Origin: Acanthacorydalis orientalis
Lineage: Eukaryota > Arthropoda > Insecta > Megaloptera > Corydalidae
DNA: 64,000 nucleotides
NCBI GenBank assembly: GCA_034766995.1
Contig: CM068318.1
Coordinates: 5,751,001 to 5,815,000 of the forward strand
Direction of reading: 5' to 3'
The translations under genes and the position numbers were made by a program. The notes below the pieces were generated by a model, which saw only the letters and a list, made by a program, of their open reading frames with translations, searched no databases and was not told the DNA's origin. Of this stretch, positions 38,325 through 51,276 are shown piece by piece. Numbering within the stretch: position 1 is the first letter of the stretch; every line of letters begins with the position of its first letter.

Positions 38325-38328
<4 letters not shown>
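37721..38328. other. AT-rich spacer
   Basis: Nothing recognised. Confidence 0.5.

Positions 38329-38383
<55 letters not shown>
38329..38383. repeat. (TA)n microsatellite
   Basis: Perfect TA run of about 49 bp, then CACATA. Confidence 0.97.
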
Positions 38384-38385
<2 letters not shown>

Positions 38386-40842
38386 TACTTCAATGTTATA
38401 ATTTTTAGTCAAATTCGTTTAAAGCTTAAATAGGTTTTATCAAGAACGATCTTTATAGTTTAGAAATAAAAGTTTTATAATCTAATAAAAAAATATCTGA
38501 CAACGAAACATTAAATTGTATATTTTATTTGTAATTAATGTCCTTCAGTACGTCTATATATACCTGGATTTGAGTAAATATAGAAAAGAATTAATTAAAA
38601 TCTACTTGTGTTAATAATTCGAAAGTATTTTTGTATAACGATTGCTCCTTTTTATACTCCATCTATTATTTTTTACGATTTTTAAAATAATAATGAGTGA
38701 AAAGAAGACATTTTGTATATTATTTTTATACTACGTATTAAAAAAAATCATAATACTTTAAATAGATGGAATTGAATGCATTTATCATAGTTTTTTCTTT
38801 AATTCAGTTTTATTCCATTTAATTATAGTTTGTTATAAGGGTAATTATTACTAATAATTTAGTTTTCGCTGTTATTTCTATATTCTTTATAGTCTGATAA
38901 AAAAATTATTCAATTCATATCTTCCATGATTTTTATTCAATTTTATTTTCAATATTAAATATTGTTGAGTATTTTCAGTTTGTCTTGTTGTATGTTTTTT
39001 AATTAATTTTTTTAAAGTCCTTTTCGATTCGTACTCATAGAATTTTGTTGTCAAATAATTTCATTAAATTGAAAATTTTCGATTGTACTTGTTTTCAGAG
39101 TTGGGTATATATTTTAAATTCTTATTCAACATTTAAAATATATTTTTATTATTATTTTCATTAATAAAGAATTGCGATTTGAAATTTTTCTTTAAATACG
39201 CGAATTTAAGATAAATCGGTATAATAAATTTAAACTTATATATTTATTAGAAATAAATCTAAATATTAATTTTCATTATTTTAAAATTTATATATAAATA
39301 CTTCATTAAAATAATATATTTGCTAACAGAGTAATTTTTTTTAGTAATAAAAACAGATTTGTTTATCTAACAAAGTCACAGTTGAAAGTTTAATATTTTA
39401 TCAGTCATCAGTTCCGTGTCGCCCTTAACACGACTCTAAAAATACTGAGTGGAAAACACACACACACACTACTAACCAGTCAATAATTCGATCCGTTCAT
39501 AAATATCGACAATATTTGCTTTTGTTCCAACTAATTCAAGGAATCTGTACACCGTTCCTCCGTGTATGGCAAACAAACATTTATGTTGTCTCGCAGCTCG
39601 TGAAATATAAATGACACTTGTAAAGGTTTCAACCATTCGACGCCACCCTCAAAAAACATGTTTACATTGCTATTGAAACGACATACATTGACAAATCTAG
39701 GCGTAAATCTCACACAGGACCCGCTTTTAAATAGTCATACTTGAATAACGCCTACCCGTTTCCCATGTAATAACAATTTGTTTGTATTGTATGGTTTTAT
39801 CAATAACTGGGAAATGTTGTTAACTTAACGTTTACACTGTACTAATGATTAATAATTATTTATTATGCTGGTCCGGTCCAACATATTTCGCTTTTTTTAA
39901 AAAAAATCTATGTATGTACACAAATAAAATGAACTTAAATCATAAATATTCAATTAAATATTTATTGAATAAAGTGTAATTCTATTGACTTAAAATTATT
40001 ATATATTTTTATATGATTAAAGATTTTAATGAGACTGTTTATCAGATTTTTTTTAAAAAATATAACTCGACCATTGAAGTTACTAAAACCATTTTATATT
40101 CATATTTTCTGAGTACAGTTATAGAATACTGATAAAATATATACAGCGTTTTTATGCATCATTAAAGTATTATATGGTTTGAAAAGTTATCTTTTCATTT
40201 ATATATTTCTATTCAGAGAAAAACTTTTTTACATAAATGTAATGCTGGTATTTATTTAAATACTTTTTGAAATTAAATTGCTTTCCTATTTTAAAGTTAC
40301 TTTTTAAATTCACATCAGTTCCATTTAATGAATTGCATTGGATTATTTGCAACAATTTAGTTTATAATACAAGTAATTTATTTTTCTTCTGTGATTTTTT
40401 TCAGTTACAAATGAAAAAAATAATAATTTTAAAAGAAATAAATTAATTAAATTCATACAAAAAAATAAATATATCCTACATCCAAATATATATATATAAC
40501 TGGATTTGCTTTCATATATTTTCAAAACGTTGAAACTGTCACTAATAAATATGATTAGATATTTAGATAAATACATACATACGAATAAAATTAATAAATT
40601 TTATACGATAAAAATAAAAGATAACGTGTTAAAAAATTGCCTAATATATTTCAGTGTTACGAAATGTATTATTATTTCATTAATACAAAAATAATTAAAC
40701 GCCGTACACCTTTACAATTAATTATAAACTCAGTACCTTTTTTGTCGTAAATCATATTTCTGTTCGCATATTCGTTATATATGATAATATAATAGCCGAG
40801 AAATGTATAAATTTACCTTTATGTTATGTTTACATCACATTT

Positions 40843-40844
<2 letters not shown>
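38384..40844. other. AT-rich spacer with one mild G+C patch
   Basis: A mild patch at 39400-39760 includes five CA units near 39459 and GAACGGTGTACAG-like sequence on the minus strand. No family motif is seen in its frames. The remainder is AT-rich with no supported feature. Confidence 0.5.

Positions 40845-40886
<42 letters not shown>
40845..40886. repeat. (TA)n microsatellite
   Basis: Perfect TA run of about 40 bp. Confidence 0.96.
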
Positions 40887-40888
<2 letters not shown>

Positions 40889-41017
40889 GTATATTAATAT
40901 TTTAGTATTCTGTCATAAATGTTCTTTAGCTGTAATGTTAATTCATTTTTTGAGTGCTGCTCGTTTGCATGATCAACAATTAAATACATTGTTTTATTGA
41001 TTTTAATGTACATGTAC

Positions 41018-41019
<2 letters not shown>

Positions 41020-41085
<66 letters not shown>
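41020..41085. repeat. (TA)n microsatellite
   Basis: Two TA blocks separated by a single C, about 66 bp in all. The 5' side carries the palindrome TGTACATGTACA. Confidence 0.96.
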
Positions 41086-41091
<6 letters not shown>

Positions 41092-41389
41092 GATAATAAT
41101 AATAATGCTTGAGAGTAATATATTTATGCGTATAATGTAAGATTTTTGTTTTTTTAATTCCGTTTATGATTTGTTTTTGGATTTTGTACATATTTATCCA
41201 ATATACTTCTATCACAACAATGAATATATCTAATAAACTATATCAGAATACATTGAAGATACTTTAAAAACAGTCGAAACCTCTACTAACTAGAACGTTT
41301 GAAAGTTTTAAATGTCATGAAAAATCACTCCACCGTTTAGTGATATTCTCCGATCCACATTACCACAAAAAAAATCGATTTGCATGATC

Positions 41390-41650
41390 TGTAGCTCTAG
41401 TACTCTCTTGAGCTCTGGTATTCGTTTCTGAGGTAGGTTCAGTTTCTCTTGCTTAACGAATCAGTTGATTATTCGGCGTTGAATGTTGAGAAAACATATA
41501 CAATGTATAATTATTTAAAATAGTTAATAAAACTACGGAACTCCGCATCCTGTTAGTTGCACTCTCTAAACCCGGAAAGGAGAGTGGTTTGCTCTCCTGG
41601 CACGTGGAGAAGGGATCTATTCTCCTCTTGATCGATAACACTCGCTCTTC
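41390..41650. other. G+C-richer patch with paired hairpins; possible solo LTR
   Basis: Two short hairpins lie side by side: GGAGAG..CTCTCC at 41579-41597 and GGAGAA..TTCTCC at 41606-41625. The stretch from TGTTGAGAA (41485) to GATAACA (41641) begins with TGTTG and ends with AACA, as many Copia LTRs do. I see no matching 5-bp target duplication, no clear primer-binding site and no internal coding region, so this remains a guess. Confidence 0.3.
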
Positions 41651-42436
41651 GCTAATAAATATTTATATTCATTCCATTAATATTTATATTCAACTACTCG
41701 AGAGTTTTTCACCATAAATCAGATTAAACAATTATTCGCCTAATCACTGGTTATCTTATTAAGTTTTAAAGTTCAAAAATAAGTTCATTAGCACCCGAAT
41801 ATAAATACAATTTAGAAACACACTCCGTTTGTGCACTTTCGTTTGAATAAAAATTCGTTTCGTGCAAAATATACGAATGCCAAACGTTATAAAAAAAAGT
41901 GCATTAAAATCAATATTACCTTCAGGAAGAAATAAAAAACACCTTAAGAAGCTGAACTAGTAAAATACTTAATCTTGACTAGACAACTATTATAAATTGG
42001 ATAAAAAGAGATGAAACTCTTAAAGACAATAAAACATTTAAAATGTTATCATCTTAATAAAACTCCAATCACCATAGTATTTATAATTAACGAAAGATCT
42101 TGAAGAAAAGTTTAAAATGCCATACAAATAGGAGAACATATTTGATGTTTTTTTTTAAAACATATGATCTTCATTACTAGATCAGAAAAGAATAGGATCA
42201 CTGTTATAGTCTGTTTAGCTCATATGTTTTCAAAAATTTCAATTTTCATTGTATGTATATTTTAAGCAATGATTAGATCTTTTTCAAATAAGAAAAGAAT
42301 AGTAGCTAGCCTTATTAACGGAATCCATTTTCTTTATACAATACTGGTATAAAATTAATAAAATAATCATCTTGCAAAAAAGTCATTGAACAATTACGTT
42401 CAGAATGTATTTATTACTCTCACTTTCATTCAATTC
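41651..42436. other. AT-rich spacer
   Basis: Two similar short segments (near 42181 and 42288: T-CA/AA-ATAAGAAAAGAATAG types) hint at a decayed local duplication. No gene recognised. Confidence 0.4.
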
Positions 42437-42443
42437 TCTCTCT

Positions 42444-42490
<47 letters not shown>
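42437..42490. repeat. (TC)n-(TA)n compound microsatellite
   Basis: About four TC units pass into about 46 bp of TA. Confidence 0.96.
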
Positions 42491-42493
<3 letters not shown>

Positions 42494-42579
42494 AATATTA
42501 TATTGTACATTTCCAAGTATTAAAATCCGACGTGTTCATTTCATTATCAGAACTAAATAAATTGTCACAATGTTAGTTT

Positions 42580-43000
42580 AATGACCCGGTAAGCGACGTT
42601 AAATTCGTGGCGTCACATATTCTATTAGAATCATTAGAGTTCAAGTTTTATACGTGGTGTGTCGTAAATACTTGTGTAGTCGACAGTAATCTCAGGGGCG
42701 GCGGCAGAAATTAATGTAAACTTAACCCTCCCTCTTCCGACGTAAGTTTGTATGTCGAGATGACGTCATCGCATAAAGATAAACACGGCTAAGAACTTTT
42801 GTGTGGATGTTTCTCTGGAATAAATATGCGCAGGTGGATAAAGTAATGGCTTATTGTTGGTTTTTGAAACAACGAGTTAATTGTTTCGTATTACACGGTC
42901 TATGTATTTTTGTTGAAACGTATTTCGAAAGTTATTGTGCAAACAGCTTTCAACGCACGGACGTACTGTATAAACCGTACGAGTTTATTAATAAATCTCT
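42580..43000. other. Mildly G+C-richer patch
   Basis: Contains GACCCGGTAAGCGACG, CAGGGGCGGCGGCAG and GAGATGACGTCATCGC. The last holds TGACGTCA, a perfect CRE/ATF palindrome. No gene recognised. The 87-codon plus frame at 42801-43064 has no motif. Confidence 0.3.
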
Positions 43001-45239
43001 TAATATAATACAATTATCAAACTGGTTTATTGTCGATTTGTGCCTGTCACACTATTATTATTAAATTTCTAAACACATTACTAAGAGAAGAATTAAATGA
43101 AAAAAAATGATTTCGGTTAAAATGTTTATTTGTGAAACAAATAAATACTTATTATAAAATAGCTGGTACAGTATAAACTATTTTACAAAAATGAAATGAG
43201 TAACAAATTATTCTTTGTAAAACAGTCAAAATAATTCTCACACACTCTTCCATACTCCCATTATTCATTCAGTTAGAAGGAATAGAGCTTCATGATGAAG
43301 GTTATGTAGCAAAAAATATCCTTCATGTCTATCACATTACCAATTTTAAGTACTTCTATGTTTATGTTCTTGTGTATGAACTGCTCTTTGATAACTTTAG
43401 ATGAGAGGCACAAACTGAATTTTTTTATATTCTGTGTATAAAGCAGTTTTTTATTATAACAATTTTTGTTTATGCTATAATTTTTATAATTATATATATT
43501 TAATCCTCTCATATGTAATTGTGTGTCAAATCTTATCAATTTTATCATAATTTCTGTTTTGAAATAGTTCATACATTGAAACAAATTTGGATTTTTCAAT
43601 AATCTCCAAACTGTATTGTAAATGGATTCATTATTACATTATAGATTTTTTAAACTATTTATTTACTCTTTATTGTATTTTATTATTTATATATTCTTCA
43701 TTATTCTTCCAAGACTATTATGATATACAATAAAATAGATTTGACCAAGTTTTGTATAAAGCAATGTTTGTCTCTCAGTTTTCTTCAAAATTCAAAAATA
43801 TTAAAAATATATCTGTATTAAATTTTATAGTTTTCGAAATTTCTTATTTCATTTTTTAAATATATATATTTATATATTATACATACATAATATATATATA
43901 TATATACATGTATATCAATATTAATGATTGTATTATATTTTATTAAAAATTCGCTTGAGAATTCGAATATAATTTTAGTTCTAAAGTGACTGAACAATGA
44001 TTCATTTACAAAGAAAGATCAAATTACATTCTCAGTGCGTACAATTGACAAGTTTTCCGTTATCAAAATATATCGTAAATACGTTTCATCCAACTATGTA
44101 AAAGCGACGATTTTATAAAACGTTTTAAACGAAGACATTACAATAAACATAAACCGTAAGGAGAACTTTTGAACCGTTTAAGTGAATCCATTCAGTTGTT
44201 GCACCATAGAAAATAATCACTAGTACACATTTACTATGTACTCTGATCTTTTAAGAATTCAGTTTTTCTTTCAACGTTTAGAATAAAGTTGTTGTGAAGA
44301 AGCTGTGCAGAAATTCAAGTACAGACGGTATTCGTGGATTAAAATAATAAAGAAGTCGAGACGAGACGAACTTTATAGAGGTGTAAAGTTTTCTTAATTG
44401 GAATTATTTAATGAATAGATTGTTTGAATATTTTAATCGAGATTAATTCCCTCGTAGTCGATTCTCGAGTCTAAACTTTTTTTAAAAAAACAACGAGAAA
44501 AAAAACCCGTTTAAAGAAATTTGATTCGATTCGTTATCGATCGATTGAACAACTTCAGATTCATATATTTATCAGAAGAAGCCGGCCACTCGAACGTATT
44601 TCAAAAAACATTCCGCTCAACGCTACACTGAAATCCTAAAGTTCTAATTTGTGCAAAAGGATTTTATGTTCCAGGTAATCGTAATAGTTGTAATTTCATA
44701 GCAATAAAAAGGAAAGTAACATCAGAGTTCTTTGTATTCTAGCATTATAATGGCTATTCAAGATAATGAGGATAACGTTTGAAATCATAAAAGGGATCAA
44801 ACAAAGAATGTTCTGTATTTCGTTTATAGAATTGTATTAACAAAATTAGAAAGCATTAAGTTGATTGAACGAACTCCACATGAAACGGTTTAATAGCAGG
44901 ATTAGTAAAATTTATAATTTAGTTTATAAATAGTTTATTATTTAGTATAAAAATAAAATACTAGTTATAAAAAGTTAATTAAAGATTAAGAAAAAAATTC
45001 ATTTTGTCCGGATTAGTTTTCTTTTTTAAAATAATTCATATTAAAAAATATTATAGAAAAATGTAAAATATTTTTCTTTTTATTCTTAAAAAAAAATTGA
45101 CAACTCAAATATCTATACTTCTTTAAATATGATTGTTATTATTTTAATCTCGCAGTTATTCTTTTCAAAAATTTAAAAGAAATTATGAAACAATAACAAG
45201 CAGTCGTTGCAGATAATTTGTTTGATAATAATTTTCTAG
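43001..45239. other. AT-rich spacer
   Basis: Includes a 108-codon minus-strand frame at 43273-43599 that is rich in Ile, Lys and Asn and resembles no family I know; probably chance. A TA run lies at 43888-43906. CpG-bearing bits lie at 44575-44625. Confidence 0.5.
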
Positions 45240-45880
45240 GCAATTAAAGCGATTTTCTTTTACCACAGTCATATTTTCTTCAAGGTGATAACAGCGAGTT
45301 CATTAAATTCCATTCGGGCCCATCGAATCGAATAAATCTATCATCACAGGCCGTGTGGAATCTATCGAACGGCTAACATGTAACACTCGAAGGAACCCTT
45401 TGCAGTGGAGTAATGAGCTCTATAGGAGATACTTCATCGTAAAGTTTGCTTTAAGTAACTCTAAAATTTACGTATCAAACTAAAATACTCGCGCCTGCTG
45501 CTAATACATATTTAGTGAAAGGGGCATCATATTTTTACATACGGGGGACGGTTGTCGTGACAATAGAGGCACAGTTTAATGTGCTCGTGGCACGCACGCG
45601 CCGGAATCGAGGAAAGCTCTAACCGCACCATCGTGTTATATGCTTTTGTTTCTCAGAGATATACGTCATTATTCTGTAAGATACTGTGACGGGCACGTGC
45701 GGAGGAGTGCGCCTTTTTTGCATAGAACTCTTTATTAGGTCGATTTATATTTTTCAGTGTACGGAATCGCACAAAGTATCACCGCGTCAAACAATTGTGA
45801 ATCGTGGCAGATATAAAGTTAAGGTTGTTGCTTCAATTGTTGGAATTGTAGAAATAATTGCTGTCTTCTTTTATTTGCAC
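45240..45880. other. G+C-richer island
   Basis: Peaks at 45310-45400 and 45540-45720 (GTGCTCGTGGCACGCACGCG, GACGGGCACGTGCGG). The word GCGCCGGAAT at about 45599 also occurs at about 27843. The 82-codon frame at 45686-45934 shows a hydrophobic stretch but no known domain. Confidence 0.35.
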
Positions 45881-47483
45881 GTCGTTATTTATAAGTTTTT
45901 CTATTTTTTAACAATAAACACGAATATGATATGAAAGAAAACATTTTGTTAGTATTAAAACACATACTTTTCATAAAAAACACTTTTATATTTCTAATAA
46001 CTGGTAGATTTTACTTTATAGAACTGCTTATATTTCAGAATATATAATAATAACTAAAAGGATATTAAAATGTTAAACTTTATCACAGTTAAAATTTTGA
46101 TACTCTCAGTTCAATTATTGTTTAAAAAAGCATCACTTTTTTCTCAAAACACTGAATAAGCGTTTGTTATTTATTTAAGTTTAGGGTTTTGTTTTATTAA
46201 ATAAAAATTTAAATATCTTCATACCATGGTAGTAGGGAAAAATCTGTTGAATTGATTTTTTTATCTGTTTAATCTCTGACTACAATGGTATCATTATCGA
46301 TCTGGACATAACAATAATTTAAATTGGAAACATAAGAAATTTTTGAACGTTGTGAGAAGAAAACGTTTGTAATGTATGGGGATTTGAAGTGAGAGATATA
46401 AATATTTATTTTTTTAGAATGATTTTTGTCCAGTATTAAACAAGTTAGATCGTAAAGAATCCGGATCTAAATTAAACTATTGGAAATGGAATTATATTTA
46501 AACTATGGCATTAATTACCTCAATACTCTTAAGGGTTAACGTTAATAAAAAATATTTCGAAGTTATATATATATATATAACTTTAGCTTATAAATATATA
46601 TATATATATATATATAAATTAAAATTATTCGCTAAATCGTTTAATACTAATTATAAATAGAATTTAGAGATCTTTACACTTTATGGAAAAATATTATGAT
46701 TGAAATGGAGTAGTAAAAAATTATCAAAAAAAATAATATCAGTTGTTGCATATTTCCCGAATACAAAATTTATGAATAGAGTAGTTTTTTGGCAAACAAC
46801 GCCATTTTAGAATAATTCTAATTTAACGGATCTATTATCTGTTTTCATTCACTATGTAAAAATACTCTTTTATAAAATCCATGATAACAAGTTATCATTA
46901 TTTGTAATTCGTAAATGCCATATCTAGTATTCGAAAAAAATGTTTAATTTATAACTAAACTTATTGTAAAAGTATTTATAAATATAAAACCATTTTTTTT
47001 AATAATTTTCATAAATATAAACCAACCCAATGATATTAAATAGTAATAATTTTTTACATCAACTTTTTTTAATAGGAGTCTTGAGATTTGTTTTAATTTC
47101 TAAAAATAATTTATTTCTACAACGATTTCAAGTATTTACTCGATGTTATGTATAAAATATTTACTTCATGCTCATAATATGTATCTTTATATACTATTTT
47201 ATAAAACCAAACATTTATTTTTATAAAATGAACATTCTGTTTATGCTCAAAATATCTCAACGGACAGTATAAGAATTCCCTTAATATAGAACCATAAACA
47301 GAAAGGTAAATATTTTAATTTCAAAAAGTATACATACATTTATGTATCAAAATAACTGAAACGAAAGAAACAGAAAAATATTCAGTGATAAAAAAATTCT
47401 TAGTAAATGTGTAGATAACAAACAGTATAATTCATTCTTTTCGTAGTCTGTATTTCATACATACTTTAAAAGAAATAGACTCC

Positions 47484-47484
<1 letters not shown>
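45881..47484. other. AT-rich spacer with a TA palindrome
   Basis: TA tracts at 46564-46579 and 46594-46615. The first is embedded in a perfect 24-bp palindrome (46560-46583). No gene recognised. Confidence 0.5.

Positions 47485-47558
<74 letters not shown>
47485..47558. repeat. (TA)n microsatellite
   Basis: Perfect TA run of about 68 bp, then GTATGT. One of the longest in the window. Confidence 0.97.
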
Positions 47559-47759
47559 GGATATTACGCATTAAAGAACAAACACAGCAATATATTTAAA
47601 ATTTATTTGTTGTACACGAGTAAACTAGAAGTAATCAAAATAAATTTCGTGAAAAGACACGAAAAACACCAAAACAACCCTATATAAATAACACTTATCT
47701 TCTGGGCAAATCCTGCTAGAAATTAAGACGTAAATCCCACAGTAACGAAATCGCTTATA

Positions 47760-48030
47760 GTGGAAAAGCAGTAGAGAGGCAGCAGTACCTCGACTACGCT
47801 CCCACTACTTAAATGTACCCCGGTCTCCGCAAGGAACGTCGGTCGGTGTGCTATTACAAAGTTGAGGAACGCGGCCGGTACGTGGTGGCGGCGGCGCCGT
47901 GTAATCAAATTCAAACGCGCGCGCGCCATAAATCCGCGGGCTATCGCCGCCCGCCACAGAGCTGCCTGTCGCACTTGTACTAGGGTGATCTGTATCAGAG
48001 ATGCAGACCAACGGCTGAAATGATTTACGT
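47760..48030. promoter_or_regulatory. CpG island, candidate promoter or enhancer
   Basis: The sharpest composition peak in the window. Between 47868 and 47965 there are roughly 19 CpGs in under 100 bp (ACGCGGCCGG, GGCGGCGGCGCC, a (CG)n run at 47919-47928, CCGCGGGC, CGCCGCCCGCC). It sits in otherwise AT-rich DNA. A minus-strand frame of 153 codons spans 47723-48184, but its product is arginine-rich with no motif, as expected of G+C-rich non-coding DNA. Short TAATC/ATAAATC cores lie inside. A promoter, enhancer or untranslated first exon is plausible, but no TATA box or other core promoter element can be firmly placed. Confidence 0.4.
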
Positions 48031-48184
48031 ACAATGAACGTATGCTACTAATTTTGTACATGTGCATACACACACACACACAGAGACCCGTAAAAGTCAC
48101 AAATATTGCTACATGTGTAGTAACCTTCCACCTGTGTACAGGTCGTTCGAAAATATCAATCCTGAAATTTAAAAAAAAAATCAA

Positions 48185-50261
48185 ACAAGAAAATTAACTC
48201 TACGATTTCACATAATATAAACTACTAAAAACAGAAAATATATTATTTAACAATTTACATGATTATTAATTTATTTTCAGATGAAAATGTTTGGATTTAC
48301 AGTTTATTCTTTGGTCAATTAAATCAACATTTGGTCCTCTAAACAACAATTTTCCCATCATTAGTTCTTAAATCATTTTTTATCTAGTAGAAGATATAGA
48401 AAACAAAAAGAAAAACGTTTAATTTTGTTAGGTTTTATAGAAAATAATTGAGCTTTAGACATATAAAAAACTATGTTTTTAATTTATGATAATTTATTAT
48501 ATCTAAAAATAAAACTGTGCATTTTATGAACGAGTTGATTGTTAATGATGAGACAATATTAAAAGAAATCAAATCGTAAACTTGCAAGTTGGAAGTGAAT
48601 TATAAAACCATTGAACTCTTCAAACAATCTGGCGAGACTAGAAAATACTCGTGAAGAATAAGTCGACCGAAAAAGAATAAAAACAGCATTAAAGAATATC
48701 AATTTATTAATGTACCAAACGGAAGAGATGTTTTAACAAAAGGATTTTAAAATGAAGAATTTTCCAGGTCAGTGATATTTGGATAATGGAATCGATACAA
48801 AAATGCTGATAAGGAACATTCAAAAATAATGAATAAACTTTGATTGTATATTATTGATCGAAATGTTTTTTTATTTTGTGAAAGCTAAATAAAAAATAAA
48901 TTTCTGAACATTAAAAATGAGTTCCTTGAAATAATAGATTTCGATTAAAGATAAAATTATTTAAAAAACACAATTTCAAGAAACAGACTTAAAGAAAACA
49001 TTTCCATCCGTTTGTTCTTTTTTAACTGCAGTTCACCACAGAACCAGATTCAATTTTATCAGAAAATATTTTCGTTGGAGTTACACAAGTGATATTTTCT
49101 GATTAATCGTTGTTTACTTTAAGTAACAATGATTTGAAGAGTATTACTCAAAGTGTTTCCTTGGAAAGTTTGACCGAATTGAAGCCGTTTCTATAAAATT
49201 ATAAAATGGATTAACTATCAATGGAGGAACAAAATTCATTCTATATTCAATTGGATTCGTTTTAAGTATGCACACTGATAATATTTTACACTCAATAATA
49301 AAACTGTAACTAGAAGAATACGGACTGAATTTTATCACTTTGTAAGGAAACGATCGTCCACATAAATAGAAAGTTATTAATTGTCTTATAAGGAAATGAT
49401 TAAATTAATAAACTAGATTGAAAGAAGACCTGAATTTCATTGAAAATATGAAATATATTCTGTGAGTAAAATAACAGCACTTTTAAATTCTGTACAAAGA
49501 TTATTGGTTTCAGCGTAGCCGCTAGAAACAACAGCACTGAATTATATTTAAAACTAGTAAAACCTTATAATGAGGCTTAACAGTTGTAGATCATGTTTTG
49601 TATATAGAAAAGTAAACATTTGGCATTAAAGTTAAAAATATAGACATTTAAATAAAGTGGTTAAAGTATCTCTTTATAATCTAATAACTAACTCTGAAAC
49701 AGTTACTCTGTAAACAACATCTAATGCTTGGAATTATTCAGTCTGAAAGATTGTTAATAAATTGAATTAGCAAAATATAAACCAATTCTATATTAATTAT
49801 TTGACTCATTAATAAAACACAATGATTATGTATTCAGTTATTGAGGTTACTATGAAATTAATTAAATTGAAATAAAATTGATTTCATAAATAAATCCATA
49901 ATATAGATTGATTTTTAATAATTGAAATATCTTCATTAAAAAATCGTACAGTATTTTTATATGAATAAAACAGAAACATGAATTAAATCATTGAAGGGAT
50001 GTGTAATTGTAATGTGTAAACGACAATAATTTCAAAACTAAAATTATTGAATTATTTTTTTAACAGAATTACATAAATACTTAAAAAGAATACTTTTACT
50101 TTCAAAACATTCTGTACATCTAGAATGAAATTTATACATGAATACGTGAACATCCCCTGCTATACATACGTATAAATATGAAGGTGGATAGGTGTCCCAT
50201 GACAGTGGAAAAAAATCGTATCTTTGTATGTACAATCGTATCTTTTACACTGCAACAATGC
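48185..50261. other. AT-rich spacer
   Basis: No gene or transposon recognised. Confidence 0.55.
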
Positions 50262-50267
50262 ATATAT

Positions 50268-50315
<48 letters not shown>
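50262..50315. repeat. (TA)n microsatellite
   Basis: Two TA blocks separated by an extra A. Confidence 0.95.
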
Positions 50316-50894
50316 GTAAAAAAAAACGTTCGGTAGAAATATGTGGACGAAGAGAATACATTTTATGTACAGAAACGTTGTTACTAATTTCGTAATAAAA
50401 AATGTGGGTTAAGTAAATTTTCCACTTTCAACTCTTTATAAAGCAATGCAAACAGAACTGAATACGTACAATGATAAATGGTATATAAACATAGGTAATT
50501 TTTTTCAGTACTTGCATTAATATTTAAATGAAATTTACATCGTTTGAGTGTATGTATATATTCAGTTATTATCATTTTGATAAATCAAATTAAATACTCG
50601 TTCGACTAAAAGGTATACTCATGCAATTCGATTCGTGTTAAAGTGGCTCTCTTCTGTGATCATTTCAAGAAATAAAAAATTAAACAGTTTGTATTAAATA
50701 TTAAAATAAATCAATTATCAGAAAGAATTTAAATTAAAATTGAGAAACATGTAAAATGGTTTTTCAAAGAGACAAAATCATTGAAATTCTTTTAAACATT
50801 GATTCCAATTTTGTTCCACACCTATAATCTTTAAACATTATAGATGAGGAACAAAATCTGTAAATTATTCAAAATAAGAGATATAAAATTAATA

Positions 50895-50897
<3 letters not shown>
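50316..50897. other. AT-rich spacer
   Basis: Nothing recognised. Confidence 0.5.

Positions 50898-50936
<39 letters not shown>
50898..50936. repeat. (TA)n microsatellite
   Basis: TA run of about 38 bp. Confidence 0.95.
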
Positions 50937-50941
<5 letters not shown>

Positions 50942-51061
50942 GAAATACTCTGTATAAAAATTGAAATATATAAAATATATTTTTTTATAAATTTACTTCT
51001 TTATGAAAGACTTTTATTTTTGAAATAATATTAGTAACTTTTTTATTAGAGTTTTATATTA

Positions 51062-51141
51062 TTAGGTCGATAGGAAAATAATTGCGGTTTATGACATTCA
51101 TATTCACATAAAGTACCGCAATTATTTCCCTACCAACCTAA
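51062..51141. mobile_element. 80-bp palindromic mariner-type MITE
   Basis: The left arm (TTAGGTCGATAGGAAAATAA, continuing TTGCGGT) and the reverse complement of the right arm (TTAGGTTGGTAGGGAAATAA, continuing TTGCGGT) match at all but a few of 27 positions. The short centre also contains TTATG/CATAA, so almost the whole element folds back on itself. TA lies on both sides (51060-51061 and 51142-51143), as expected of Tc1/mariner target duplication. The TTAGGTTGG...AATTGCGG end resembles terminal repeats of mellifera-type mariners. No coding capacity; it would need transposase in trans. Confidence 0.8.
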
Positions 51142-51189
51142 TATTTAGTGAAAATATATTAATTTGATATCTATTTACTTAAAAATATA

Positions 51190-51270
51190 ACGAATATATT
51201 TAATAATATATAATAATAATAATATTTAATATAATTATATATAATAATAATATATTTAATAATAAATCTA
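51190..51270. repeat. (AAT)n/(TA)n-rich low-complexity tract
   Basis: Interspersed ATA and AATA units between the MITE and the piggyBac-like relic. Confidence 0.8.
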
Positions 51271-51276
51271 AGTTGA

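Noticed and set aside
43273..43599. 108-codon minus-strand frame in AT-rich DNA
   Set aside because: It is less easy to dismiss because AT-rich DNA has many stops. However, it has no recognisable motif, is dominated by Ile, Lys, Asn and Tyr, and shows no splice or promoter context. Transcript evidence would be needed.
47723..48184. 153-codon minus-strand open frame over the CpG island, the longest in the window
   Set aside because: The product is arginine-rich with no motif. A second frame is open over the same bases, and G+C-rich DNA has few stop codons, so length alone is not evidence.
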